This document shows positions 43,744 to 53,082 of a DNA stretch of 64,000 bases, piece by piece. Both the position numbers and the translations under genes were made by a program. The first letter of the stretch is position 1. Each line of letters begins with the position of its first letter. The DNA is taken from assembly GCF_014204795.1 (NCBI RefSeq), contig NZ_JACHMB010000001.1, positions 5,840,501-5,904,500 of the forward strand, given 5' to 3'. The notes under the pieces are model-generated. The model saw nothing but the letters and a program-made list of their open reading frames with translations. It was not told the origin of the DNA and did no database searches. Source of the stretch: Nonomuraea jabiensis. GTDB lineage: Bacteria; Actinomycetota; Actinomycetes; Streptosporangiales; Streptosporangiaceae.

Positions 43744-44469
43744 TCAGCCGAGGCGGGACTGGAGGCCGTCGAGGACCCGCTGGAGGCCGTACTCGAAGCC
43801 GTCCTCGTTGGACTCCGCGGAGAGCTGGTTGCGCTGGGCGGCGTAACGCGCGCGCAGGCGCGGGTAGTCCTGCACGGCCCGCTCGGCCGCCGGCCACAGG
43901 TGCTCCACCCACTCCTGCTCGGTCTGACCGCTGCGGGCGATCATGGACAGGATCGCGGCCTCGCTGGTGGCGACGCCGAGCACGTAGGCGATGAGCGTGC
44001 TCATCGCTTGGTCGGCCTCGTCGAGCGGGAAACCGGCGGACTCGAAGACACCGAGCATGTGCTCCGTCTGGCGCAGCATGTTGGGCCCCAGGTAGGCCAG
44101 CCCCACCTCCCCCAGCTTGGCGGCCATCCAGGGGTGGCGCAGGATCGTGGCGCGCAGGCCGTGGGCGATGCGCGCGATGACCTCCCGCCACCGGGTGGCG
44201 TCGGCCTCCTCGGGCAGCGGCAGCTCGCCGTAGACCGCGTCCACGGCCAGCTCGATCAGCTCGTCCTTGTTGGCCACGTGGCGGTAGAGGGAGGTCGCCC
44301 CGGCGTTGAGCCGGCTGCCGAGGCGCCGCATGCTCAGGGCGTCGATGCCCTCCTCGTCGAGCAGCCGGACGGCCTCGGCCACGATCTGGTCGCGGCTCAG
44401 CGCCGGCTGCTCCCGCTCGCGGCGGGGCCGCGCCCACACCGAGGGGATGGACTGCTCGTCTTTCGCCAT
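43744..44469 (-). CDS. TetR-family regulator (TetR_C type)
   Basis: 241 aa from ATG 44469; ATG 44481 is a possible alternative. N-terminal HTH (LSRDQIVAEAVRLLDEEGID then LSMRRLGSRLNAGATSLYRHV), C-terminal tetracycline-repressor-type ligand domain (LRATILRHPWMAAKLG). The end overlaps no gene; it is convergent with WYL (15 bp between stops). Upstream on the same strand is the multicopper oxidase. An operator-like palindrome lies in the 42-bp gap, arguing for autoregulation. Confidence 0.9.
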   Translation of the reverse strand: MAKDEQSIPSVWARPRREREQPALSRDQIVAEAVRLLDEEGIDALSMRRLGSRLNAGATSLYRHVANKDELIELAVDAVYGELPLPEEADATRWREVIARIAHGLRATILRHPWMAAKLGEVGLAYLGPNMLRQTEHMLGVFESAGFPLDEADQAMSTLIAYVLGVATSEAAILSMIARSGQTEQEWVEHLWPAAERAVQDYPRLRARYAAQRNQLSAESNEDGFEYGLQRVLDGLQSRLG

Positions 44470-44490
44470 GCCCTTCACCATAGCGCACAT

Positions 44491-44508
44491 TGTACGCATA
44501 TGCGAACA
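44491..44508 (-). promoter_or_regulatory. Candidate TetR operator
   Basis: TGTACGCATATGCGAACA, an 18-bp palindrome with 8 of 9 arm positions matching, 22 bp upstream of the TetR start and just after the multicopper oxidase stop codon. Confidence 0.6.
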
Positions 44509-44511
44509 GTG

Positions 44512-45999
44512 TCAGCGCCGACGCTTCTGCTTGCGGTTGTGCTCCTGGGGACGGTGGCCGGTGTTGCCGGGAGCGGGGCCGTAGCCGATGGCGCCCATCA
44601 TGCCCTGCTCCTGGTGATACAGGTTGTGGCAGTGGAACATCCACTCGCCGGGGTTGTCGGCGAGCACGTCCAGGTGGACCCGCTGGCGCGGCTTGACGTT
44701 CACGGTGTCCTTGCGCGGCCCGCGCCCGTCCGGCATGCGCAGCTGGAACGTGTGGCCGTGCAGGTGCATCGGGTGCCACATGGGCGACTGGTTCTCCACG
44801 ACCAGCCGGACCGTCTCCCCCCGGTCCACGCGCAGCCGCAGGTGGTCACCGGCGACCTTGTCGTTCATCGTCCACTCGTTGCCGGACGGGCGCATGCCGA
44901 GCGTCACCGTGATCGACCTGGACGGGCGGGGGAGATCGAGGGACGACGGGGCCTCCAGGTCCCGGTAGGCCAGCATCCGCTCGGTCAGCTCCGGCACCTG
45001 GACGTCGCTGGCCGGCGACTGCGCCCGGCGATCCGTCCGCACCACCGCGAACGCCCGCCCCCGCTTCCCCTCCGCCACCGCGACCAGCGGGAACGCGCCC
45101 GAGTCGAGCCGGGTCAGGAAGTCGTAGCGCTCGCCCATGCCGATGAGGAACGTGTCCACGTTCACGGGCCGGCACGGGAACCCGTCGGTGTGGGTGACGG
45201 TCATGCGATGCCCGCCGAGCGCCACCCGGAAGGCTGTGTCGGACGCCGCGTTGATCACCCGGAACCTGACCAGGCGGCCCGGCGCGGTGCGGAAGGTCAT
45301 GGGGGTGTCCGGCGCCCGGCCGTTGACCAGGTAGAGCGGGTGCGTCATCTCCGCCGCCACGCCGCCGAGCGCCTCGCTGCGCAGGGTGTCGTCGTGGTCG
45401 GTGGAGGCGTTCAGCCGGGCCAGGGCGTCGTCGGGAGTGCCGTCGATGCCGTCCAGCCAGTCGTCGAGCACGACGGTGAACTCCTCGTCGTACTCGAGCG
45501 GCTCCCGCGGGTCGAGCACGACCAGCGTGCCGTACAGGCCGCGGTCGGGCTGGGTGCCGACGTGCGAGTGGTAGAAGTACGTGCCGGGATCGGGCACGGT
45601 GAAGTCGTAGTCGAACGTCTTGCCCGGCTGCGTCGCCTCCTGGCTGAACCCGGGCGCGCCGTCCATGGGGAAGTCGAGCCTGATGCCGTGCCAGTGCACG
45701 GTGGTCGCCGCCGGCAGGTCGTTGACCAGCTTCGCGCGGACCCGCTCACCGGCCATGACCCTGATCTGCGGGCCGGGGACCTCGTCGTTGTACGTCCAGG
45801 TGCGCACCGTGCGCCGCCCCAGGGAGACCGTCGCGGGCCGGGCCCGCAGCACCATCGCCCGGGGCCGCGGCGCCGCCGCCGCGGGCGGGCCGCCCAGCAG
45901 GGGTACGGCGCCGGCCAGCGCACTGGCGAATGTGCCGGTGACGAACGCCCGGCGGGAGACCCGCCCGCCCGAACTCCACGAACTCGACCAACCACCCAC
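44512..45999 (-). CDS. Secreted multicopper oxidase
   Basis: 495 aa from GTG 45999, which has GGAGGGAGA at good spacing (GTG 46020 is longer). TAT signal VSRRAFVTG followed by a hydrophobic stretch, so it is exported folded with copper. Three cupredoxin domains; copper ligands in VHWHGI, FYHSHVG, HPMHLHGHTF and MFHCHNLYHQEQGMM (type 1 Cys within HCHN, axial Met). Oxidises phenolics or metal ions with O2. Overall similar to CotA/PhoA-type bacterial laccases. The upstream gene is a sulfatase; the downstream one is TetR. Confidence 0.92.
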   Translation of the reverse strand: MGGWSSSWSSGGRVSRRAFVTGTFASALAGAVPLLGGPPAAAAPRPRAMVLRARPATVSLGRRTVRTWTYNDEVPGPQIRVMAGERVRAKLVNDLPAATTVHWHGIRLDFPMDGAPGFSQEATQPGKTFDYDFTVPDPGTYFYHSHVGTQPDRGLYGTLVVLDPREPLEYDEEFTVVLDDWLDGIDGTPDDALARLNASTDHDDTLRSEALGGVAAEMTHPLYLVNGRAPDTPMTFRTAPGRLVRFRVINAASDTAFRVALGGHRMTVTHTDGFPCRPVNVDTFLIGMGERYDFLTRLDSGAFPLVAVAEGKRGRAFAVVRTDRRAQSPASDVQVPELTERMLAYRDLEAPSSLDLPRPSRSITVTLGMRPSGNEWTMNDKVAGDHLRLRVDRGETVRLVVENQSPMWHPMHLHGHTFQLRMPDGRGPRKDTVNVKPRQRVHLDVLADNPGEWMFHCHNLYHQEQGMMGAIGYGPAPGNTGHRPQEHNRKQKRRR

Positions 46000-46077
46000 G
46001 AGATCTCTCCCTCCGCTCACCAGGCGAGATTACGGAGGGTAACGGGCGAAATCCCCTCGCCACGCCGATGGAGATCC

Positions 46078-47448
46078 CTAGCGCGTGCCGGGCGGGCGCT
46101 GGTGGCCGAAGCGGACCGGCTTGGAGCCGCTCAGCCGCACCTCCGGGTCGGTCATCGCCTGCGGCGGCGCCGGGCGCTCGACGGCCGGCTCGATGACCGG
46201 CTCGGCCCCCTCGGCCTCCGCGATCCGGCGGACGAGCCGCTGCCGCAGCTCCGCCGCCACCCCGGCGTGCGACGGGAACCCCGCCAGGTTGACCAGCTCG
46301 TGCGGGTCGTTGTCCAGGTCGTACAGCGCCTGCTCCCGGTAGCGGTCGGAGGCGGGGTCGTCCCACGGGTGGGCGCCCTCGGCGACGGCGTAGTACTTCC
46401 AGCGCGAGGTGCGGATCCCGCGCCCCACCTCCGACTCGCTCACCTGGAAGAACACCTCCTCCGGCCACGCCGCCCGGGGGTTGCGGACCAGCGGGAGGAA
46501 CGAGCGGCCCTGCATCGACTCGGGGACGGGCAGCCCGGCGGCCTCCAGGAGCGTGGCAGGCAGGTCGATGGTGCTGACCGGGCGGGAGACGGCGCCGCCG
46601 CCGTCGAATCCGGGGCCGCGCAGCGCCAGGGGCACGCGGAGGGAGGCGTCGTGGCACGAGCGCTTGTACTCGCCGTTGCGGGTCTTGAAGTGGTTGCCGT
46701 GGTCGGAGGTGTACGCCACGATCGTGTCGTCCAGCAGGTCCATGCTGCGCAGCGCGTCCAGCAGCCGCCCGAGCCCCTCGTCCAGCCGCTTGACCTGCCC
46801 CAGGTAGCCGCCCAGGTGCTGGTGGGCGGTGCCGCCGAGGGCGGCCAGGTCCGGCGGCGTCCAGCGGCCCTGGTAGCGCTCCTCGTAGCCGTCGGGGGCC
46901 GGGTAGTTGTCCACCTCGTTCTGGTGGTGCGGCTCCAGGAACGACACGAACAGGAAGAACGGCTCCTCGTGGTGGTCGGCGACGTACCTGATGGCCGCGT
47001 CCACGAGGGCGTCGGAGCGGTAGCCGGGCAGCAGCACGGGATCGTTCGCCTCGTCGTAGACGATCGTGCGGTAGGCGTCCGAGGTGTGCTCCAGCGCGTT
47101 CGCGGCCAGCCACGACTGGTAGCCGCCGCGCCGGTCGGCCGGGACCGGCTCGCCGCCGCCGAGGTGCCACTTGCCGATGTAGCCGGTGGCGTAGCCGGCC
47201 GCGCCGAAGTGGTGGGCCAGCGTGCGCTCCTCGGGCGGCAGCACGCGGCCGTTGCGGTGGACGCCGGTCGTGGTCGGGTAGCGGCCCGTCTGCAGCGCGG
47301 CGCGGGCGGGCGCGCACACCGGCTGCGGCGTGAGCGCGACCGTGGCCTGCGTGCCGTGCCTGGCCATCCTGTCGAGGTTGGGGGTGAAGGGGCCGACGGT
47401 GTCCCACCGCTGCTGGTCGGTGAAGAACACGATCACGTTCGGACGCAA
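46078..47448 (-). CDS. Sulfatase (formylglycine-dependent)
   Basis: 456 aa. TTG start at 47448 is supported by AGGAG 7-11 bases upstream. Sulfatase fold: N-terminal metal-binding VIVFFTDQQRWD, active-site motif CAPAR in PVCAPARAALQTGRYP (C-x-P-x-R, the Cys to be converted to formylglycine by FGE), GYIGKWHLGG, and DHGNHFKTRNGEYKRS. No signal peptide, so cytoplasmic or anchored otherwise. Hydrolyses a sulfate ester, probably on a carbohydrate. 21 bp downstream of a LacI regulator and on the same strand, so likely in its regulon. Confidence 0.92.
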   Translation of the reverse strand: MRPNVIVFFTDQQRWDTVGPFTPNLDRMARHGTQATVALTPQPVCAPARAALQTGRYPTTTGVHRNGRVLPPEERTLAHHFGAAGYATGYIGKWHLGGGEPVPADRRGGYQSWLAANALEHTSDAYRTIVYDEANDPVLLPGYRSDALVDAAIRYVADHHEEPFFLFVSFLEPHHQNEVDNYPAPDGYEERYQGRWTPPDLAALGGTAHQHLGGYLGQVKRLDEGLGRLLDALRSMDLLDDTIVAYTSDHGNHFKTRNGEYKRSCHDASLRVPLALRGPGFDGGGAVSRPVSTIDLPATLLEAAGLPVPESMQGRSFLPLVRNPRAAWPEEVFFQVSESEVGRGIRTSRWKYYAVAEGAHPWDDPASDRYREQALYDLDNDPHELVNLAGFPSHAGVAAELRQRLVRRIAEAEGAEPVIEPAVERPAPPQAMTDPEVRLSGSKPVRFGHQRPPGTR

Positions 47449-47469
47449 GAAATGACTCCTTCTGCAGGT

Positions 47470-48471
47470 CTACGAAGAGCCCCGCCGCAGGAAGGTCCAG
47501 GAGCGGACGATCTCGCGGGCGGGGGGCTGCTCCTCGGCCTGGAGGCGGTCGAAGAGCAGGCGTGCGACGTCGGTGTAGTCGTGTCGGAGCGGGCCGACGG
47601 TGCTGAGCTGCGGATTGCTGATGAGACCCTCGTCGATGTTGCCGGCGCCGACGATCGCGACGTCGCCGGGCACGCTGAGCCCGGCGTCCCTGGCGGCCCA
47701 GATCGCGCTGATCGCGGCCCGGTCGGAGGCCGCGAAGATCGCGTCGGGGCGGTCGGGCGTGCGCAGCAGCTCGGAAGCGGTCTGGTAGGCCGCCACGCGG
47801 TCGTCCGCGCCCGTGGTGATGATCCGCTCGCTCACGCCGTGCCGGTCCAGGGCGGTCGTGTAGCCGAGCAGCCGGCCCGCGGGCTGTTCCCGGTGGAGCT
47901 CGTGGCGGTGCGCCAGGAACGCGATGCGCCGCCGGCCCTGGGCGAGCAGGTGCTCGACCGCCTCCGCGCACGCCTCCGCCTCCGGGGTGCGTACGAGGTC
48001 GCAGCCCTCCAGCCCGTCCTCGTTGCTCAGGACCACCATCGGCAGCCCGGTCCCGGCGAGGCCGGTGACCAGGTCGCGGGTGAGGTGGTCGCCGGCCAGG
48101 TTGATCAGCGCGCCGTCGGCGACGCCGCCGCGCAGCACGTCGACGGCGGCGTTCGCGCGGGCCTCGGAGTAGACGGCGAGCGTCACCACGGAGTAGCCGC
48201 GGGCGTCGGCCATCTCGTGCAGGTCGGTGGCCAGGCGCTCGTCGCTCGGCACGCCGCCGAGCGAGCTCAGCACCAGGCAGATCCGCTGGGTGCGGCGCTT
48301 GCGCAGGCTCCTGGCGGCCTGGTTGGGGGTGTAGCCGAGTTGCCTGGCTGCCTCGAGTACCCGCTGCCTCGTCTCGGCGGCAACGGGGCGATCCCGGCCG
48401 CTGAGCACGTAGGAGACGGTCGCCACTGACACGTTCGCCAGCTCGGCCACTTGTCGCGCTGTAGCTCTCAT
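47470..48471 (-). CDS. LacI-family regulator of the sulfatase operon
   Basis: 333 aa. HTH TARQVAELANVSVATVSYVL, hinge QAARSLRKRRT, effector domain ICLVLSSLGGVPSDERLA onward. A perfect 16-bp palindrome abuts or overlaps its ATG, so it represses itself and the sulfatase behind it. No ribosome-binding site is visible, so the mRNA may be leaderless. The inducer is probably a sulfated sugar (inference). Confidence 0.92.
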   Translation of the reverse strand: MRATARQVAELANVSVATVSYVLSGRDRPVAAETRQRVLEAARQLGYTPNQAARSLRKRRTQRICLVLSSLGGVPSDERLATDLHEMADARGYSVVTLAVYSEARANAAVDVLRGGVADGALINLAGDHLTRDLVTGLAGTGLPMVVLSNEDGLEGCDLVRTPEAEACAEAVEHLLAQGRRRIAFLAHRHELHREQPAGRLLGYTTALDRHGVSERIITTGADDRVAAYQTASELLRTPDRPDAIFAASDRAAISAIWAARDAGLSVPGDVAIVGAGNIDEGLISNPQLSTVGPLRHDYTDVARLLFDRLQAEEQPPAREIVRSWTFLRRGSS

Positions 48472-48486
48472 GTTAATCGATTAACA
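48471..48486 (-). promoter_or_regulatory. LacI-type operator at the start codon
   Basis: TGTTAATCGATTAACA, a perfect 16-bp palindrome with central CG as in LacI-family operators, directly at the regulator's start codon. Confidence 0.75.
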
Positions 48487-48588
48487 CGGTATGCCTCCGG
48501 TGTTCGCCGGATCAACCCCATCGCCCGGGATTTCCCTAGGACCTGCACGGTGGCGCGTGGGCATGGGCAATCGCTAGCTTGGGTAGCC

Positions 48589-51500
48589 GTGACGCCTCTT
48601 TTGCCGGGCGACCCGGCACAACTGGGCGAGTACTGGCTGGCGGGCCGGCTGGGCGCGGGCGGGCAGGGGGTTGTGTACGACGCCTACGACCAGGCCGGCC
48701 GGCGGGTGGCGATCAAGGTCATCCGCCCGGAGCTGCTGGAGCACGCCGGGGCACGGGCCGACCTCGTCAAGGAGGTGGCGGCCGCGCGGAAGGTGGCCTC
48801 GTTCTGCACGGCCCGCATCATCGACGCCGACCTCGACGGGCCCGCGCCGTACATCGTGAGCGAGCACATCGAGGGGCCCAGCCTGCGCACGGCCGTCGAG
48901 CGGCACGGGCCGTTCGACGCCGACCGGCTGCACCGGCTGGCCGTCGGGGTGGCCACGGCGCTGGCCGCCATCCACGACGCGGACGTGGTGCACCGGGACC
49001 TGAAGCCGGGCAACGTGCTGCTCGGGCCCGACGGGCCGCGGGTGATCGACTTCGGGCTCGCCAGGACGGGCGAGATGTCGCAGACGACCGAGGGCGAGTT
49101 CGCGGCGGGCACGCCGCCGTACATGGCGCCCGAGCGGCTGGCCGGGCAGCGCGGCGGATCCGCCGTCGACGTGTGGGCGTGGGGCGCGATGATGCTGTAC
49201 GCGGCCACCGGGCGACCCCCGTTCTCCGGCGACCTGGCCCTCCTGCGTTACCAGGTGGCCGGCACGCGGCCCGACTTCACCGTGCTGGCGGAGCCGCTGC
49301 GGCACCTGGTGTCCGAGGCGATGTCGCTGGACGCCGAGGCCCGCCCGCCGGCGCGTTCCCTCCTGCTCGACCTCATCGCCATGAACACCGCCGCCAGCGG
49401 GCCGGGCCTCTCGCAGGGCGGCCTCTCCGGGCTGCTCACCAGCGGGAGCCGGGCCGCCGGCGAGGTCAGGCCCGCCGCCGATCCGGCCGCCGAACCGGCC
49501 GCGCCGTCGCCGGCCGAGGTCGCCGAGGCCGTCTACGGGCGGCTCAGCCCGGAGGACCAGGCGCTCGTCCCCTCGGCGCTGCTGCGCATGGTCCGCTCCG
49601 ACGAGAGTGCCGGGACCGCGCTCAGGGAGGCGGCGACCCGGGATCTCGTGGACGGCGCACGGGACCCGGCCGGCGTGCAGCGGGTGCTCCAGGCGTACAC
49701 GGACGCGGGCCTGCTCGTCCACACGGGCGAGTCGATCACGCTGGCGGGGGCGGCGCTGCTGCGGGCGTGGCCGCGCCTTCGGGGCTGGGTCGAGGCCGAC
49801 CGCGCGGCGCTGAGCGTCCACCACGCCCTGAACAGGGCGGCCACCGCGTGGCACGCGAACGGCCGCCGCCCCGACGACCTCTACCGGGGCACGATCCTGG
49901 ACGAGACCGTCGAATGGGCCGCGAACGGGCGCGGGCCGCTCCGGCCGAACCAGCGCGAGCAGGCGTTCCTGGACGCCTCCCGCGCGCGCACCCGGGACCT
50001 GGCCAGGCGGCGCCGGCGCGTCCGGGGCACGATCGCGGCGCTCGTCGCGGTGCTGCTGGCCGCGATGGGCGTCGTGGTCGTGCAGAACGTGCTGGGCACG
50101 CGCCAGCGGGACACGTCGGCCGCCCGCCGGGTGGCCGCGCTCGCGAACCGGACCCGGGCCGCCGACCCGCTGACGGCGCTGCTGCTGAGCGTGGCCGCGT
50201 GGCGGATCGCGCCGGTGGCCGAGGCGCGCTCCGCCATGTACGCCTCGCTGGCCCAGCGCGAGCGCTCGGCCTTCCGCCCCGGTCCGGTCTCGGGCTCGGC
50301 CCGCTTCGACCTCAGCGACGACGGCACGCGGCTGGCCGTGCTGGACGGCGGCAGGTTCACGCTGTGGGACGTGACCGCCGGGCGGCCCGCTCGCGCCTTC
50401 GTCGGGGTGAGCGGGCCCGCGAGCGCGATCGCGCTCAGCGCCGACGGCCGCAGGCTGGCCGTGGCCGGCGAGCGGTCGATCTCCGTCTGGGACGCCGAGC
50501 GCGGGGTGCGGGTCGCCGAGTTCGGGGAGGGGGCGCAGCGGCTGGCGTTCAGCCCCAGGCGGCTGCTGCTGGCGGCCACCACGGCCGAGGGCCGCGTGCG
50601 GGTGTGGGACCTCACCAGCCAGCGCCCGCTGGCCGTCGGCGACGCCACCGAAGTCGCCTTCTCCGCCGACGACGGCCTGATGGCCGCCACCCTGCCCGGC
50701 GGGCGGATCGAGCTGCGCGACTGGCAGGGCGTGCTGGCCCGGCTTCCCGGTGCGGCGCTCGCGTTCGACCCGGCGCGGCGCGAGCTGGCGGTACGGGCGG
50801 GCGGCGAGGTCCGCTTCTGGGACCTCGCCGCGCGGCGCTGGCGGGAGCCGGTGCTGAAGGGGTTCGGGGCCCGCGCGCTGCGCTTCAGCCAGGACGGCCG
50901 CTACCTGGCCGCCTACGACGGGTCCCACCTCGCCCTCTGGTCGCGCAACGGCACCCGGCTGCTGTCCCATCCGGTCGGCGAGCTCGTGTCCGGGCTCCGG
51001 CTGGGCCCGGGCACGCTCGCCTTCGGCCTGCTCGACGGCACGGCCGTGACCCTGGACGTCTCCGACCTCACCCGCCCGCGCACGCTGGCGCCCGGGGTCG
51101 AGGCCGGGCTGATCGACCCCGCGCGGCGTACCGTGATCGTGCGGCGGCCCCGGGTGGAGGTCTGGCACCTGGGCGGACCGGAACGGCCGGCGGTCCTGCC
51201 GGTCACCCCGACCGCGATGGCGCTGGATCCCGGCGGCACGCTGCTGGCCGTCGGGACGGCCGGCCCCGCGCGGGTGACGCTCTGGAACCTGACGACGGGC
51301 ACGAAGGAGCGGACGTTCCCCATCAAAGGCGCGAGCGAGGTGGGCGGGCTCGCGTTCGCCCCCGACGGCACGACGCTGGCGGTGGCGCCCTTCCAGGAGA
51401 CCGTCACCCCGCCCGCGAACAACTGGCGCGACATCCAGCTCTGGGACGTGCGCCGCGGGGTCAGGACGCGGACGCTGAACGTCCCCGGCGGCTCCGGCCT

Positions 51501-52050
51501 GACCTTCCGCCCCGACGGGCGGGAGCTGGCGGTGAACGGCGTGGACGGCGCGCTCGCGTCGCTGGGCGGGGCCGAGCCTGTCACCAGGCCGTTCGGGGAG
51601 AGCGCCGACGGCGTGCGGGCCATCGCGTACAGCCCGGACAGCACGGTCATCGCCACCGGCGCGCTGGCCGCCGGGGTGACGCTCTGGAACGCCGCCGACC
51701 GCCGGCAGCTCGCCCACCTGCCGCTCAAGGGGTTCGGCGCGGTGGACGTGCTGGCGTTCTCGCCCGACGGGCGGACGCTGGCCGTCGGCGGCTCGAACCG
51801 CGTCCAGCTCTGGGACGTCGCCGAACGGGCCCCGCTCGGCTCGCCCGCCGTGTACCCCGCGGGCGAGGTGGTGGCGCTGGCCTTCGACGCCGGGCAGCTG
51901 CGCTGGCTGCGGACCGACGGCACGCTCGGCGACCAGCCCGCCACCGCCGCCGGCGTGGCCGCCGCCCTGTGCGCCAGGGCCGGGCGCTCGCTCTCCCGGA
52001 GCGAGTGGGACCGGCTCGTCCCCGGCACGCCCTACCGCGAGATCTGCTGA
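48589..52050 (+). CDS. Ser/Thr kinase with TM helix and two WD40 propellers
   Basis: 1153 aa from GTG 48589; no Shine-Dalgarno, but TAGCTT 8 bases before the GTG fits a leaderless promoter. Kinase domain residues 14-275: G-loop GAGGQGVVY, Lys in VAIKVI, HRDLKPGN, DFGLA, PPYMAPE; all catalytic residues present. Next is a winged-helix-like segment (LSPEDQALVPSALLRMV... GWVEADRAALSVHHALNRAA) as found after STAND NTPases, a TM helix (GTIAALVAVLLAAMGVVVV), then about 14 WD40-like blades and a tail RSEWDRLVPGTPYREIC. The tail and the linker-TM region match those of the caspase-nSTAND protein at 4996-9338. It likely couples a signal on the propeller side to phosphorylation. Operon with 52063. Confidence 0.92.
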   Translation: MTPLLPGDPAQLGEYWLAGRLGAGGQGVVYDAYDQAGRRVAIKVIRPELLEHAGARADLVKEVAAARKVASFCTARIIDADLDGPAPYIVSEHIEGPSLRTAVERHGPFDADRLHRLAVGVATALAAIHDADVVHRDLKPGNVLLGPDGPRVIDFGLARTGEMSQTTEGEFAAGTPPYMAPERLAGQRGGSAVDVWAWGAMMLYAATGRPPFSGDLALLRYQVAGTRPDFTVLAEPLRHLVSEAMSLDAEARPPARSLLLDLIAMNTAASGPGLSQGGLSGLLTSGSRAAGEVRPAADPAAEPAAPSPAEVAEAVYGRLSPEDQALVPSALLRMVRSDESAGTALREAATRDLVDGARDPAGVQRVLQAYTDAGLLVHTGESITLAGAALLRAWPRLRGWVEADRAALSVHHALNRAATAWHANGRRPDDLYRGTILDETVEWAANGRGPLRPNQREQAFLDASRARTRDLARRRRRVRGTIAALVAVLLAAMGVVVVQNVLGTRQRDTSAARRVAALANRTRAADPLTALLLSVAAWRIAPVAEARSAMYASLAQRERSAFRPGPVSGSARFDLSDDGTRLAVLDGGRFTLWDVTAGRPARAFVGVSGPASAIALSADGRRLAVAGERSISVWDAERGVRVAEFGEGAQRLAFSPRRLLLAATTAEGRVRVWDLTSQRPLAVGDATEVAFSADDGLMAATLPGGRIELRDWQGVLARLPGAALAFDPARRELAVRAGGEVRFWDLAARRWREPVLKGFGARALRFSQDGRYLAAYDGSHLALWSRNGTRLLSHPVGELVSGLRLGPGTLAFGLLDGTAVTLDVSDLTRPRTLAPGVEAGLIDPARRTVIVRRPRVEVWHLGGPERPAVLPVTPTAMALDPGGTLLAVGTAGPARVTLWNLTTGTKERTFPIKGASEVGGLAFAPDGTTLAVAPFQETVTPPANNWRDIQLWDVRRGVRTRTLNVPGGSGLTFRPDGRELAVNGVDGALASLGGAEPVTRPFGESADGVRAIAYSPDSTVIATGALAAGVTLWNAADRRQLAHLPLKGFGAVDVLAFSPDGRTLAVGGSNRVQLWDVAERAPLGSPAVYPAGEVVALAFDAGQLRWLRTDGTLGDQPATAAGVAAALCARAGRSLSRSEWDRLVPGTPYREIC

Positions 52051-52062
52051 CAGGAGGAGAAC

Positions 52063-53007
52063 ATGCAGCCTTCGCCCGACATCGTCGCCATCCAGGTGAC
52101 GCCGCAGCCGGTCGTCCTGGACACCGGCGAGGTCGCGCTCCGGATCGAGGTGTCCACCGCGAACGCCACCCGGTTACGCGGCCGGCTGCTGAGCCCGGAC
52201 GGGACGCGCGTACCGCTCGAGTTCGCCGCCCAGCCGCCGCCGTGCGACTGGCTGGCCACGCACACCCTCCGGCCCGCCGACGCGGAGGGGACCTGGCAGG
52301 TCGAGGCGCGGGCCGGCCGGGCGACGGCCGTGCACGAGTTCGACGTCGACCGGCGCGGCGCGAAGGCCGAGGCGCGGTTCGAGTCCTTCGACGCGCAGCC
52401 CCGGCAGGTTCCGAGGGGCGACCTCATCCGGCTCGTCGGCCGGCTGGAGCTGGTCAAGAATGGCGCCTCCGGCCCGGCGGCCGGCCTGCCCGTCGTGATC
52501 GCGTTCCAGGAGCAGGAGACCTGCGGCCGGCGCGAGCTCGCCGACGCGGTCACCGACGACCTCGGCCGGTTCGCCGCGCAGGCGCCCGTCATGGAGAGCG
52601 GCGACTGGCGCGCCGAGGTCCGCAGCGGCCCGGAGGTGATCGGGGCGGTGAGCGCGGCGGTGTTCGTGGAGGCGACGGCCGAGCAGCGGTACGCGACGCG
52701 GCTCGACTACGCGGTACGGCGGGCGGGCGGCAGCACCGTCCACTCGGGACGGCTGCGCGGCAAGCCGGGCGCGTCCTGGGAGGGGCTGGGGAACCAGCGC
52801 ATCTGGGTCTTCTACCGCAAGCCGGGCGCGCCGTCCGGGGCGTTCAACTCGGTCGACAAGAGCACCCTGACCAGGGACAACCCGGTCCTCAGCAAGGGCC
52901 GCTTCGAGCTGCGCACCGGGACGAAGAGCGGGGGAGCGTGGCGGGTGCAGTACTTCGGCACGAACCTGGCGGCGGGCGTCGTCAGCGACGCGAAGCCGGC
53001 ACCGTGA
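52063..53007 (+). CDS. Beta-sandwich protein of unknown function, kinase partner
   Basis: 314 aa, 12 bp after the kinase-WD40 stop, with CAGGAGGAGA before the ATG. The composition and spacing suggest three Ig-like/beta-sandwich modules (ALRIEVSTANATRLRGRLLS; LIRLVGRLELVKNGASGPAA with 'GLPVVIAFQEQ' and 'TDDLGRFAAQAP' as in bacterial Ig-like repeats; and a C-terminal 'RFELRTGTKSGGAWRVQYFG' module). No signal peptide or TM is visible. Not recognised as a named family. The tight operon implies it works with the kinase, perhaps as a substrate or ligand of its propeller. Confidence 0.7.
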   Translation: MQPSPDIVAIQVTPQPVVLDTGEVALRIEVSTANATRLRGRLLSPDGTRVPLEFAAQPPPCDWLATHTLRPADAEGTWQVEARAGRATAVHEFDVDRRGAKAEARFESFDAQPRQVPRGDLIRLVGRLELVKNGASGPAAGLPVVIAFQEQETCGRRELADAVTDDLGRFAAQAPVMESGDWRAEVRSGPEVIGAVSAAVFVEATAEQRYATRLDYAVRRAGGSTVHSGRLRGKPGASWEGLGNQRIWVFYRKPGAPSGAFNSVDKSTLTRDNPVLSKGRFELRTGTKSGGAWRVQYFGTNLAAGVVSDAKPAP

Positions 53008-53082
53008 TTGGGCGTCGCGCGGCGCCCACGGGAAGATGGGAGATGCGTAAACGGCCCAGATCACAGCGAAACGGGGAACCGT

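Noticed and set aside
43732..48429. Plus-strand frame of 1565 codons
   Set aside because: Crosses TetR, multicopper oxidase, sulfatase and LacI genes in antisense; shadow of high-GC codon bias.
48574..51717. Minus-strand frame of 1047 codons
   Set aside because: Antisense to the kinase-WD40 gene, no recognisable motif.
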